A stretch of 64,000 nt of DNA from NCBI RefSeq assembly GCF_032118995.1, contig NC_092648.1:16272450-16336449 (forward strand), in the 5' to 3' direction. The notes beneath the pieces are model-generated. The model saw nothing but the letters and a program-made list of their open reading frames with translations, ran no database searches and was not told the origin of the DNA. This DNA comes from Asterias amurensis. Taxonomy: Eukaryota > Echinodermata > Asteroidea > Forcipulatida > Asteriidae. The translations under genes and the position numbers were made by a program. Below, in pieces: positions 10,776 to 23,500 of this stretch (position 1 is the first letter of the stretch; every line of letters begins with the position of its first letter).

Positions 10776-12313
10776 TTAATGACCAAAGTCTGTTTAAGTC
10801 TCTGAAGAAACTCACAGTGCCCATAAAGACCAAATGGGCGAAGGAACAACAACAAATCATAATCAGGTATCCTTCCTCCCATTGTAGTTCACTGCCACAC
10901 TGTCCGATTAAATCATTAAATGTCCAACCATCTGATTCCTTGGAAAAGTCTCAGTCGTCCGGATACACACGTTAAGCCGATGTGCTGTACATGTAGTAAA
11001 ACAAATACATGTAATTTGCACATACCGGTACAACGCTGAGCACTTAATACAGCAGGCATGAAAAATCAGGCAGCATATCAAACTTGCTAAACATACAAGA
11101 GCAAGACGTTTAAATGTACACATTAATAGATCTTCATTCAAAGAAGATTGGTGTGAGTTTCTCTAAAGATCTCCTAGAAGTGATGAGAGTGTATTGTTTG
11201 AAGGAATGCATCTCCACATTGAAGAAAACGAGGGGGATGTACCTTTAACTCAGTGCAGTCTCTAATGCTTTCTTTCTCTCGATGGAATCAAAGTACCATA
11301 CAGTGATCGCAAACCTGCATTAGATGAAAAGGATCACATTGCAATTTAACTTATAACAATCACATTTGGTACCTTAATATAGCGAGATGTCCTACATGTA
11401 GCAGCTAGATCAAGGTGCTTTATAAACCTTTCTGCAAACTTTCTCAACTCCCTGAGGCTTAAATTTTCACTGAGGGATCAATCCAACACAAGTCTCAGCC
11501 TCTTAAACTTCCCATTTATAAACTATATTTGATTATTTGGTGCAATTGAGGGCACCATTTGATAAAAATGCAAGGCTATTAAGCAACAATCGATAATAAA
11601 GAGGGGAAACCTAACATTTTTAATTCAATTCACGATTAAAAAATTGAATCTAAGTCAGAGCATTACATCTGTAAAAAAAAAAAAAAAATTTAAAAGGCAC
11701 TTGCTTTGGATTTTGTATTTTCGTTCAGGGAAAAACTGTTCACTACTTGTAGATGTAGACATACACAAAAATTAGCATGTGAAAATTTAACTTTTAAAGG
11801 TGGTGGCATTTTTTAGTGATCGCTTTAAATTCTGAGTAAATTCGTCCATGCACTAATAGGAACACACAATATGAGAAATGTTACTGACAGTAATAGTTCT
11901 CAAAATTCTTTACACTATTGAAAGCCACAGTAAGCTTCTATCCATTAATTTTAAGACTGATCACCAAGAGGTATACCTTCCCTTTAAGTCTGTAAAATTT
12001 TAAGGGGCATCAAATTGAACCAAATACATTTGACAAAATGAAGGACTCTCATAACACTAGTAAAAGTTGCCCTGGGGTTTTAAACTATTAAGAGACTGTA
12101 CATGTACTCCATTTTTCCAGGGTAACATTAGACTCTTAACATTTCTGTTCCCCTTTCAAGGACTCCATCTTAAAACACCAATTGATTTTCTCAGCCTGTT
12201 TGGTTACATCAGCTTTTCAGTTCGTTAAATCTGATTAGAATCTCTTGGATCTCGATGGAAAATGGATATATTAAAGGAAAACTTTTCATACCTTGCTCAA
12301 TCCAATTAGTTGA

Positions 12314-15300
12314 TCAGTCTGAGAATGAGTTCATATCGCTACCCGCTTCACTGGGGACGTCACTGCCGCTATCACTCTTCTTGTCCCAATCCTTCATGGT
12401 GGCGCCCATCATAAAGTTATCCTGAAGAACACTCCAAGACGGTTTCTTGCCTCCCTCTGGGTTCTCACCAACCTGTGGAAAGAGTAAAATTACATTCACC
12501 AGTTAAGTCATTGCAAATTATTTTAGTACATGTAGCAAAGAAAGAGACAAAAGCCTAACCTAGTTAACAATAACATCCAAGTTGCTTTCTTGCCATGGCA
12601 AGATAGTTACTAATACCATGGTAAGACAGAAACTTAAGATAGAAACTCACAGTGGGAAGAGAGTTAGTCACCGTTGTGAGATAGAAACTCAGAGTGGCAA
12701 GAGAGTAAGTCAATGTAGAAACACAAGATGGGAAGACAGTAACACACTTTGGCCTGATAGTAACTTGCCTTGGCAAGACAGTGTGAGACAGTATTCCACT
12801 GTGGCAACGAGGATGCAACTTGCATTGACAGATGGTTGGCACCATGGCAAATTGCATAAAATACAGGGTAGCACAAAATAGAACAGTACCACAACTTGGT
12901 GAGATATTGAAAACCCCATGCAAGAGAGTAACTCACCATGGTGAGAAACTAACTTGCCTTGGCATGAAAGTATTTTAAGTATTTTGCCTCTGCAAAATAT
13001 TAACTCACTGTATTGAGATTAACTCACCATGGCAAGATAGTTACTAGCAGTGATAAGAAAGTAATTCACCCTGCTGGATTTATAGCCAAATTTCTGACGT
13101 AAAATTCATTGACCAAATCAATTTATATGAGTTACCTAGAAAAAGATCTGCAGCAAGAAATATCTTGTGCACGACGTACATGTACATGTAAGTACATCTC
13201 TTGAATCGTATACAGCCTTTATTTTCTTGTGTGTTCGCAGTGGTGATTGGGAAATAAAATAAATTTGAAGCTCTATGATTTTATTTACTTACACAAAACT
13301 CAATTCAAAATGAGACAGCAATGAAAATAAAGTACTGGGACGTTACCTTTTTCTGAAGGTTGCTCCTCTTCTGAACAACTGGTGTCCCTCTGAGTAGGTC
13401 CAAGAAGTTTCCCCTCCCGCTGGCTGATCTTATTTCCTCAGCTCGTCGTCTGTCTGAGATAGAGAGAGTCTTCTCCTGGGGCTCTCCAGAGTGCTTCTGC
13501 TCTTTCTTGACAGCATTGAAGAGCTGGACGACACCTCTGTAAACGAAGACAATAGTAAGGAAACCTTTTTAGGGATTGGTCTATGAAGCTGAAAAGTAAA
13601 GTGGGGTGTTTATTTCAAAAGAATAGAGAAACAGAGGGTTTGAAAGACTGTTAACAGGTCTTGCTCCACCCCCCCCCCCAAAAAAAAAAAAAAAAAAATC
13701 ACCCAAAGAAGCTTCTGACTACCCAAGAAAAATGTTGACTAATGGGATATTTTCAAATGTCTTTGCAGGCAGAGGCTGTCATGGACAAGCAGGCTAGGAA
13801 TAGGACTCTACTTCTGTAAACTACAGAATGAGTGTTCAAATCCTGGCATAGACAGTGGCAACATTTTTGTGCTTTCAAGAGCAAGGCACTTTATCAAACA
13901 AGATTGTAAAATGTAAACTATCATACAAGTACATGCACAGGGAGGCTTTTAAATTGTGGACTAGCATAACAGCCTATGCGTAGCGGTTATACTTGCCTGC
14001 CACTCTTGCCTAATGTAGTACTTGTGTGCTTAAGTTGTTACCTACATAAATACCTACGTTCAATTACATACCTTGTTGCTATTCTCTGTAGTCTCCTTTC
14101 AACAACTTTATCTGTTACTTTGGGTCTGACTCGGCCAAGCTGTTCCCACTGATCTCTTGACATTTTCTGCAGGGAAAATATTTAATGGTGATTAACTTTT
14201 GCCCCTTTTTCAACTACATTTCTGTGCAATGGGGATTAAATTTAAATTAGCATGATTGAGGAAGTTTGTTTTGAGTTTGAAAGCCTCGTAACTTTCCCTG
14301 GGGGAAAAAAGGTGTCTGAAATGTGTTTAAAGAGGGGCTCCAAGATCAAAGTCAGTTTTATGATCCACTCGTTTTCCCTAAGTGGATATATTTGAAGAAA
14401 AGAAAAAAATTGTTGGAGCAAAGAACAGGAACCTGGAACTAGAACCTGCGACCATTGAATTAATGTGGGGGTGCTCTGCCATGTTAAACCGGGGGTCTCA
14501 GGTTCCAGTTCTCTTCTTTGTTCAACCCAAAACTATTTCAAATTTACCCACTCAGTTTACAGTGTAGTTTATTACTGTACATGAAACCTTTGAGGTCTCG
14601 CATAAGAATTTCTTAACATTTGAACCTACCACTTTATTCCTCTTGGCATACTCTTCCTCCTCCAGTAGTTTGGCTTTCTCATACTCCTTAGACTTTGACA
14701 GAATAGCTGAGGTTGAGGAAGACTCTTTGGGGATTTCCTTCTGTAGGATCTTAGCCATTGCGTCTGCCCATCCTGCGCCCGGTACTCTCGGCACTTCCTC
14801 TGCGTCTGATTCAGGATCGGAGACTTTGAACTCTTCGTCTTCTTCAACATCGTCATCATCAATATCAAAACCAGTATCAGCGTCAAAATCTAAATCATCA
14901 TCATCATCAACACCATCAATATCGTCGATGTTGCTCAGTTCTTCAGCTTTGATCTCTGGTAGAGCGGATGACTTCTGTTTTATCTTTTTCCTGGGCGTTT
15001 TGGCTTTTTTCCTCAATGGAGGTTCTGTGGAAAAAATATCAGAAGATAAAGTGTTTATTACCAAACATGTATTATAGATGTAAACTCGCTTATAAACAGG
15101 TGACCTTTATCAATCATCTACTCAGTCTTACCCTATGTCACTCTTGCCCAATAAGACGTCAGTTTTGACTAACATTCTATAAAAAAAATTTTAAAGTTTT
15201 TTTTTAAACAGGTTTTTGTCCCTTTTCTTTAAAATATTTTCTCAATGGTGTTTTGAGTGTTATGAAAGGATTCATTAGAAATTGGGAATCAAGTTTGTGT

Positions 15301-16859
15301 TCCAAGAATTTGTGTCATGATTTTTCGAAAGTGGTAAAAATGGAGCAAACCTGTTGACTAGCTGTCAAAATTGTATGTGCTTGACCATTTCGTCCTGTTC
15401 ATTTCAACATGGGTCGTAACCCTCCGGCAACGCCGTGGGAGGAGAGTTAACTTATCGCCGGTCCTACTGCTTGCCGTCAACTCATTTGTGCCATCAATTC
15501 ACCGTCAACTCAACCACTAAGCCGAAGGCGCAATAATGAAGCGCAATACATAATACACTATGAGGTACCAACGTTTGACGTCTAGGGGCAAGACTATTCC
15601 AGTTTCAGGAAAGCGCCCTCTGTTTTCTATGTTGTACAAGCTCTGGGAAAAAGCAAGGTGGTGGACAACGGCTTTGCTGCTTCGCGATCATTTTTTTCTT
15701 GAGAACAAAGCTTAATTAAATGTAGTTAATAAACCAAAATGTAACCTAAAACTTATAAAACTAAAAGTATTTTGTTGCTATTACTTCACAGTTCTGTGCC
15801 TCGTTTATGGATTTTAAATGTGTATTGGTTTAGTTGACAGGGAGTTGACGGCACAAAGCGAGATGATGGCAAGTGGTAGGGCCCGTTATCGCTACTACTA
15901 CTAGATCACGCAATGCACACACAAGAAAACTGTCCAGCATACAGAACTTTTTATTTTTTCGTCAATGTTTTTCTACACACACAGCAGCACAAAACCACAA
16001 GTGACAAAACATGGCACTAATATTTAATAATATTTGTTATGGATTTTTTTATTATTAATATTTTGTTTAAATAATATAAATACAATAGAGTACAGTTGAG
16101 TAGCCATGAATAAAAACTGAATTAAAAGAGAAGTTTAAAAAGAATGCAAGCTTCTGCTTGTAACTGTGTGTGACTGATCAACTTTGCAAACCGTGACCTA
16201 CACATGAATATTGTATTTTTGTATACCCAATTTAAAGCACCGCGGTTTTTAAGCCATGTGACCCTTTCGGTAAACAGTGTTTTGTCCAAGGCCCGGACTT
16301 TGTGTACCTCAACTTCTATATCAAATAACAAACCTGTGAAAATTTAGGCTCAATCAGTCATCGGAGTCGGGAGAAAACAACGGAAACCCCACCCTTGTTT
16401 CCGTGCGTTTCGCCGTGTCATGACATAAGTTAAAAATAAATCCGTACTAATTCTCGTTAACAAGAAATTATATTGTTTTGCTGGTTTCTCAAAAAGCAAA
16501 GCATTTCATGGACTAATATTTCAAGAGAAGTGGTTCACTATTGCCTTCTATAAACCCTGTAAGTTATTTGTAAATCTGTGAACTTTTTTTTTTCTGAACC
16601 GAAAGGGTCCAATGGCTTTAATTGTGTACACGGAATTCCTACCGTCTGCTGTGGCTGTGTTGACGTTTTCTTTCACTTGATCTTCATCACTTTCGACATC
16701 AGCATCGCTCCCAGAATCGTACGAAACCTTCACAAACGGTCTCCTTCTCTTCAACAGTTTTATCTTTTGTTTCTGGCTCGTATTTTTAGCTTTAGACGAA
16801 ATAAACGAAACCACATTATCTGCAGTCGACGTTCCATGTGCCATCGTGTCGGCCGCCAT
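12314..16859 (-). CDS. RRP15: RRP15-like ribosomal RNA-processing protein
   Basis: Nucleolar factor for maturation of the 60S pre-ribosome in the known family. Five coding exons: 16859-16643, 15024-14630, 14166-14072, 13536-13347 and 12472-12314. Phases are 1, 0, 2 and 0 and all close, giving 351 aa. Order along the protein: basic N-terminus with [19 protein letters not shown] (about 33-50); Lys-rich then very acidic linker (73-150); core motif [13 protein letters not shown] (near 158-170); [30 protein letters not shown] (near 216-246); and the C-terminal [20 protein letters not shown] box followed by a Ser/Asp tail. The LQRIATRG and DNFMMGA-MKDWDK blocks match human RRP15. The start ATG begins MAADTMAHG and a second ATG lies five codons on. 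A MITE sits about 25 bp inside intron 1, a minisatellite fills intron 4, and introns 2 and 3 carry tRNA-like repeats. Confidence 0.95.
12585..13075. repeat. Degenerate ~27-bp minisatellite in RRP15 intron 4
   Basis: About fifteen or more imperfect units of the type GATAGTAACTCACCATGGCA occur over ~490 bp, with CCATGG or CTTGGCAAGA as the recurring core. Open frames here on both strands are by-products of the periodic sequence. Confidence 0.8.
13768..13905 (+). mobile_element. Diverged tRNA-derived SINE fragment
   Basis: A GTCATGGACAAGCAGGCTAG A-box-like stretch, the B-box-like GTGTTCAAATCCTGG, and then TCAAGAGCAAGGCACTTTAT follow in the order found in the SINE at 29735-30085. It lies in RRP15 intron 3. 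Confidence 0.5.
14410..14548. mobile_element. Diverged palindromic tRNA-like element
   Basis: The left arm GCAAAGAACAGGAACCTGGA and right arm GGTTCCAGTTCTCTTCTTTG-TTCAACCC resemble the arms of the palindromic core at 60200-60440. It lies in RRP15 intron 2. Confidence 0.5.
15243..15460. mobile_element. Diverged copy of the GATAACGTAACCCTCCT MITE
   Basis: Roughly 200 bp aligns with the element at 32547-32746, sharing AATTTGTGTCATGATTTT and GTGGTAAAAATGGAGCAAA; the termini are degraded. It lies in RRP15 intron 1. Confidence 0.7.
16253..16617. mobile_element. TTAA MITE family 3 (365 bp)
   Basis: Terminal inverted repeat GCCATGTGACCCTTTCGGTA at the left and CCGAAAGGGTCCAATGGCT at the right, flanked by TTAA at 16249-16252 and 16618-16621. 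It lies 25 bp inside RRP15 intron 1. A second copy in opposite orientation is at 51371-51729. Confidence 0.85.
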
Positions 16860-16904
16860 GTTGTTTGTGTTGCGACATCATGCCTAGCGTGTAATTCATG
16901 TTAA

Positions 16905-16918
16905 ACGGTAGAGGGCGC
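16905..16918 (+). promoter_or_regulatory. CTCF-like motif upstream of RRP15
   Basis: ACGGTAGAGGGCGC fits 12 of 14 positions of CCASYAGRKGGCRS and lies about 46-59 bp upstream of the RRP15 start codon, in likely promoter DNA. Function is inference. Confidence 0.3.
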
Positions 16919-17886
16919 TAATTCAATAAAATAATATTAGTTGCTTATTCCATGGAGGAAGGAATAATTCCTTTTTCCATGCTTATTCCAATAGTCTCAT
17001 GCGTCTGACTGGTATCTTCATTCTTAAATCTGGTTATTTTAATTAAAAAATTACCTCCCCCTCGACTCAAAATTCCTGACATATTCAGCTATTGTGGTTT
17101 AAAATGCAAGGTTTATGGTTTCCCCATCACCCCAAGCGAAACTCACTGTTCCTAAAACAAAATTCAGGTTTCTGTACCAAACAAGTTTTTTTTCTCTATT
17201 GTCAAACATTTCAAAGTTATGAATCAGTAATCACTTTTAAGATGCCCCCCCCCCCCCCCCGCCGACAGGTACATTGACAACCTCAATGTTATTATCTATT
17301 CCAAATTCTACTTTTTTTTATTGTAAATTCTACTTTTTTTTATTGTACACATTTCTCCTAGCTCCTCATGTTTGTATTTTTTTATAGGCTTCTTCCCAAG
17401 AGTTTAATGACTCACCACATAAATACACAAATAAACACACCAAATAACATGATTAACAATAAAACTTATATTTATTGGCCCATTTATTTTAAAATATCAT
17501 ACATCAACTCAAGGACAAAAACACAATAAACCAAAACCCAACAGAAACATTTTGTAAAACAACCCTAAACTTTTTTTAGGATTGGCTTTATAACCAAGTC
17601 AATTCGATGCACATCCCTTCAACAAAAAGGGTGTGAACAAAAACAAAAAAAATGATAAATAAAGGAACATAAAGTACTTTCAAAAAGCTAAATCTGTTAG
17701 ATAGTACAGAATTTAAATTTCACAATTGGTAGACAAATTAGACAATGGATCTAAGACATGATTATGCATAAGACATTATGTGTTATACAATGTAATAATG
17801 GAATGTAACCCAAATTTTACCCAATGATAGCGAGGTTGAAGTCAACGATAATGAAATCTAGATCCCAGTTAGTGCAAGTGAAATCC

Positions 17887-18133
17887 TGGGCCCAATTTCA
17901 TAAAGCCTGCAAGCACAACAAATTTGCTTAGCATGAAATTTCTTCCTAGGTAAAAACAGGATTACCAGCCAAAATTTCCACGTGATTTTCAGGATTTAGC
18001 AAACAACAGCTGCATACCAGTATCAAGCAATATTCAACAAATGAAAGTTTGGTTGGTAATCCTGTTTTACTAAGAAGGAAATTTCATGCTAAGCAAATTT
18101 TTGTGCTAACAGACTTTATGAAATTGTGCCCTG
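17887..18133. mobile_element. MITE with CCCAATTTCATAAAG ends
   Basis: Terminal inverted repeats GGGCCCAATTTCATAAAG and CTTTATGAAATTGTGCCC, with inner arms TTTGCTTAGCATGAAATTTC and AATTTCATGCTAAGCAAA. Related, more diverged copies lie at 34629 and 47820. Confidence 0.8.
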
Positions 18134-18384
18134 GTCACAATTAATAGCGAAAGCAGGATCCAACTCTCGCTCATTAGTAGTGAGATCAGGCTAAGGGAAT
18201 GTGAGATTTCATCCAAGTGATTGCAACAATGAGGCTAACTCTAATCTGTGATATGGATATATTCAAGCAATAGAAACCAATCAATTTGTTACAATAGACA
18301 TTATTCAAAATCGAACTCACGAATGGCTTATTGAGATTAACTTATGACTTTTCACTTGCAATTGTTGTTTTCTGCATGTGTAAA

Positions 18385-18757
18385 TGCAGTGGACACTATT
18401 GGTAATTTCTCAAAATAGTTATTAGCATAAAAGCTTAATTGGTAACAAGTAATGGGGAGCTGTTGATGGTATAAAACATTGTGAGAAACAGCTCCCTCGG
18501 AAGTAACATAGTTTTCGAGAAAGAAGTAATTTTCCACGAATTTGATTTTGAGACCTCAGATTTAGAATTGGAGGTCTCAAAATAAAGCATCTGAAAGCAC
18601 ACAACTGTCTGACAAGGGTGTTTTTCTTTCATTATTATCTTGCAACTTCGACGACCAATTGAGCTCAAATTTTCACAGGTTTATTAATTTATGCATATGT
18701 TGAGATACACCAAGTGAGAAGAATGGTTGTTGACAATTACCAATAGTGTCCATTGTT
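18385..18757. mobile_element. TTAA MITE family 1 copy (~373 bp)
   Basis: Hairpin with ends CAGTGGACACTATTGGTAAT and ATTACCAATAGTGTCC and a central palindrome around GAGACCTC. TTAA is intact on the right (18758-18761) and degraded on the left. Confidence 0.85.
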
Positions 18758-19157
18758 TTAAAACAGTTCTGTCACGAAAGACTGCTTTTTATCTCAAAGC
18801 CGTACAAAAATACATAGATTAAAAACCAACCCAAGACTCGAGTGTGAATACTCTAGGTGTTCAGTCTCCATGAAACATTAATGGATCATAACAATCCGAA
18901 CTATTTATAAATAAGAAGACCTGGATTTCAACTTACTCTTTCACGCACGACCAGTTGCTAACGACTGGTTTTAAATCCCTCCAGAAAAACACAAAAAGAT
19001 TACACTGCCACACAGTTTTCAGAACAGGAAAGAGGACTCTTGATGGTGCTTTTGCCACCTGTATTCGGGAGGTCTCAACTTGCAAAAATCAAGGAAACTG
19101 TTAAAGTGTCCATATGATTAATTTGTCACTACAACAAATTGTGCATAAAAGGATTCA

Positions 19158-19540
19158 AGGAACAGGTTGCATTGGATCAGTCGAGTTGGTCTTTGAAAAG
19201 CGTTCTGTAACCGTTTGTTATAAAATGCATATGGTTAGAAAGATGTTGTAAAGGTAGAATATAATGATCTACATAAAAATGCCTCGAAAATTGCACGATT
19301 TCCCTTTTACCTCGTGGACTAACACGGTCGGCCATTAATGGCAGTCAAATTTTTAACTCCATAAGTGGCCGATCGTGTTAGTTCGCACAGTAAACGGAAA
19401 ACCACGCAATATCAAGGTAAATTTGTGTGGGTCATTGTATTCTGCTTTTGAAACATCTTTCCAACCATATTCATTTTATAAAAAACGGTTACAAATACTT
19501 TTTGTACACCAACTCGTCTGATCCAAGGCAACGTGTTCCT
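19158..19540. mobile_element. TTAA MITE family 2 copy (383 bp)
   Basis: Full hairpin matching 10395-10775. TTAA is intact on the right (19541-19544) and mutated to TTCA on the left. Confidence 0.85.
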
Positions 19541-20549
19541 TTAAGAATAAGAGCATTGTTCCCAGTACAATCTTACAAAATTAACAAAACATTTGTATCT
19601 CTTCCCAACACCCAACTCTCACTAAATAAATTACTCTCCCTCAAGAATAATCTTACTCTAGACAAGGCTCAACTCTGTCATTCCAATCGACAAATTGACA
19701 GACTCTAGTCCTAGTATCAGATAATGACTTTGTTAGATAAACCAAATAGTTGGACAACGCAGAGTTAATGAAGAAAGGATCATATTTTGTATCAACATAG
19801 AATAGTTATGGTGTACTTTTTCTTGATTATAAACCTTGATGGCTCAGTGAATATTTTCTCCAATATTCTAAAATGTTTAAATCAGACATTTTGTTCAGTC
19901 AAAGTGATTCATGATTCAAATCAGTCTTGTATTTATACTAATGTATTTTGTATCAATATAAATAAAGTTGCACTAAAAAAAATCCTACTTTCTTTAATAA
20001 AAACTGAAAGCACTTTCGATGGATTAGTTTAATTTCAAACATCAAATTTGCTGTGAGGAAAGATTTCGGCTTAACAAAATAACGTTTGAGGTTAGAGTTC
20101 TGTTGAATGTTTTTGTTTTTAACCTCAAAATCAACAATACAATGGGGGCGTCCTAAACATTTTGTGATTTCAATCTTGAGTTTTAAACCAAGAAACATTT
20201 GACTGAAGTACAGGGGTTTGTTGATCAAAGGGGTTTGGCAATCAAGAGACCAAATTTGCGACCAAAGTCATTGTGACTGACCATGCTGCTTCCCATCTTA
20301 CAGCAAAAGCACTCAAAAGCAGCCATGCTTTTCTATGCACACTGGATTGGCATGGTTTGCTTTGTTTGTTTGTTTGATTACATAAGTCGTGACTTGTGTC
20401 TCGCAAATAAGTTCAAATTTGTTTGGGAGGCCAGAAAAGGTTGTTCACACTCCTTCAAGGTGAACAGAATTCATGGACAGCCTTTTGAGGTGAGTCTGCT
20501 CTATTTATGGCTTCAGAGCAATTCTTATGATAAGATGTTTTCTATAAAC

Positions 20550-23500
20550 TCATGGCTTCCTTGTTGAGGGGGTTGACTTGTCATCAGTGGCGACTGGATG
20601 CAATATTCCATATTCATCTGCTGTATCTAATAAAGAGCATATTATAGGAGAATCCACCTGCAAGATAGGAAAACAAAATAATTAGTTCTCGACTTTTATA
20701 GTAAATTTGACTAATGTGACTGGATCTGGCTAAAGCAATGAACTTTTACAAAATTTTCCTGTGATTCTCAGAGTTTTTTTTTTCATTTGATAACAAATTT
20801 GAAATAGAAATAGCTTGCAACTTTATATCCAACTGCCACTCTTTGTTGTGACAAATAGCATTATCCTATGTGGGTATGTAAGATACTATTTTCAGACATA
20901 AAGAATGGCAAAACTGGCGATCACATTCGGTAACCATTACTAAATTGTAAATGTAAGCATTTTTGAAGTGTTTTTAAACTTTGAGTTTGTGACTTAATCA
21001 AATTAAAATATTTGTTTTACTCATTTCTCAGAAACAACCGCATTTCAAGCAAATCATTTTTAAAGGAAGTTTCACAGCATGACCAAATTTATCTCGCCGA
21101 GTGCAAATCTGTGAAAATTTATATTGAAAATGTTACATTTTGTGTTCAGATTGGTTTTAACGCTTACCCCAAGTACATATTCGCAATCCTTGGGTTCTGC
21201 TAAGTAGATTGTGACCGCCGTTGGTTGCATGTCTTCTTTGCATTTTAACTTGACCTGTGCCACTCTGTGCTTTCCTGTGATGTCACAAACATCTCCATTG
21301 CTGTATAAATGAGTTACACTCCTATAAAGAGGATAAAGAGATAAAGGGTTGGATAAATCTTCAGAATTAAGGAACTCATAACGTCTGGAATGAAAGGTTT
21401 TCATCTACACGAATAATGCTATAGATAGATAACAAATACTAACTTTGGTTTTTACCCATATACACCGATGTGTTAGCACTGTACATACTCAGTACTTTCT
21501 CGGTTTGGTGACAAAAATCACAGGGTCAAAAGATTCAAACTGCCTCTAGCTACCTGGCAATTTCGGTGGTCTAGTTGGTATGACACTACTCTAGAAATGC
21601 AAGTTCTTAGGTTCGAATCCCTACCAAGTATTAATGCCTGGTTTTTTTTTCATAGAACTCAGGAAAGTACTGAGTATACAGTGCTAACACACAATGGGTT
21701 AAGCCAAAATGATTTTTCCAATTACTGTACTTCAAAGGTAAATGTCTTAACCACTTCAAATAAGTTACAGGCAGGTTTATTAGCACAAAAAAAATTCTGG
21801 ACTGACCTACGATGGACAGTTTACTACGACCATAACAACTTTAGCGGGCCCCTCACTTTTAGTGTGCCTACTGTAGATCAACACTCTATTTTGCAGCAGG
21901 CACAGGCATACACCTACTGTACTAAGCTTTGTTTCACCCATACAAAGAGGGACACTGGCAATCATGCCTCATAATATCTCTTCATACTTCAAGACTTTTG
22001 TCCTGTTGCTGTACAAATGTGTGATACAAGAATGGACAGGGCTAACAATATTGTAGTTGGCTCAATTAATGCAAGTTCAAGAATTCTGAGATTCCAGCTT
22101 TGACCAGCACACCATGGCAGATAATCAGCCGTGGTATACGGTCAAGGTTCTGTCACAGTGAGTGCCTACTCATATTTTCTCACAGACATGAAATTGGCCT
22201 TACCCTCTCAAGAAGGAAATTCCAGAACTGTTATTGAGGTGTGACTTACTTTGTTCCAACTGCTTTTTTCTCTTTAGTCCACCATGCTTTGTGTTCTTCC
22301 TTTTTCCAAGACCCAAGAAGTATAACAGTTCTACCATTTCTATCCTACAATGAAAGAAAACAATTCATAGAAATATTAGTACTTTTTTTTAGCACATCTG
22401 AATCCACCATTGCTCAAGAACTATAAATACAGACTTCAAGTATGAACAATTTCAAACAAACAGCATAAGAAAAACAAACGCTACTTAACCTCATGATATT
22501 GCTGTGCAAATTTTCCATAACAGAATTCGTATCTCCACCATCCTGTGCCCTATATTGAGAATGACACATGAGATAAATAGCAAGTAAAATCGGGAATGAA
22601 ATAAAATGAGTAAGTAAATTCACATCCTCTAATTTAAAATGTTTTATATGTTTGAACCCCATATGACAGTGTTTCAGCCAAACAGAATACAGCACCAGCA
22701 AGAGTTGTATCATAAACAGAAATATGTGGTGCACTTCCTTTTGCAATAGATCCTGATAAATTCAATGCTGTTTTAATTTAATATTATCAAAATTTAGGGA
22801 TAAACTACAAGTTCTCTGACCCAAAAATGCGCAGACCATGTATTTGAAATGTTTACATGAAGGTCATCAAAAATCATTTTTGATATTGACAAACATTGCA
22901 ACTGGAGGGTCTCAAACACAGTGTAAATTTGCATTGTTTTAACTAAGGGAATCAATGTGTGGTGAAGAGGTTTTCAACTAGTGGTTTAAACCCGCTGAGG
23001 CCTGGTTCTTGATAATCGAGATGAAGTTGAGGTAAATTATCAAGAACCAGGCCTCAGTGGGTTTAAACCACTAGTTGAAAACCGATTCAACACACTTTGA
23101 TTCCCATTCATAAATACCTTTTTGGTAAAATAAACATCAACACTTTTTGGTAAAAAAAGTAAAATAAATGCAAAAATTATTATTGTTTAATGAATTCTTT
23201 CAACACAACACCACTCCAGCTATGAAACGGTAAGGCCCTCGGGTAAACAACTCCTTATAAGGAGATTGCTGTGTGCGTCACACGTATCGGGTGATGTGGC
23301 ACAACTGTCCCGGTTGTTGCTCTCGACAAATAGGAATGAAGAAACTGTTGTATAAGCACAGGTGCAAGCTCGCAAGTGACGCCCATGTTTCAACATTTTT
23401 TACTGGTCATTATCAAAGGTTTAAACACCCCCACTTGTGACGCGCTCTCCACCAATAGGAGTAGCGAAACTGTCTTAGGTATTTATGAATTGAGGTTAAA

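Larger units (their letters stand above)
7390..12313. other. Intergenic region between POLR1H and RRP15
   Basis: No gene is recognised. It holds poly-C tracts near 7890 and 8115, the TGCATATGCAA minisatellite blocks (8506-8960), AT-rich unique DNA, and two MITEs (9642-9873 and 10395-10775). The segment 11800-12000 has weak hairpin character. Open frames here are short and repeat-derived. Confidence 0.6.
16920..20549. other. Intergenic region between RRP15 and ERLEC1
   Basis: No gene is recognised. It contains a poly-C tract (17244-17260), AT-rich DNA, the MITEs at 17887-18133, 18385-18757 and 19158-19540, and the presumed ERLEC1 3' UTR near 20.5 kb. Confidence 0.6.

Noticed and set aside
12564-12939. 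Overlapping 69-119 aa frames on both strands in RRP15 intron 4
   Set aside because: They arise from the periodic minisatellite, are Cys/Tyr/Leu-rich without domain features, and lie between two RRP15 exons.
14643-15077. Ser-rich 144-aa plus-strand frame
   Set aside because: It is the antisense of the acidic RRP15 exon 2; poly-Ser comes from reading GAT/GAA runs backwards.
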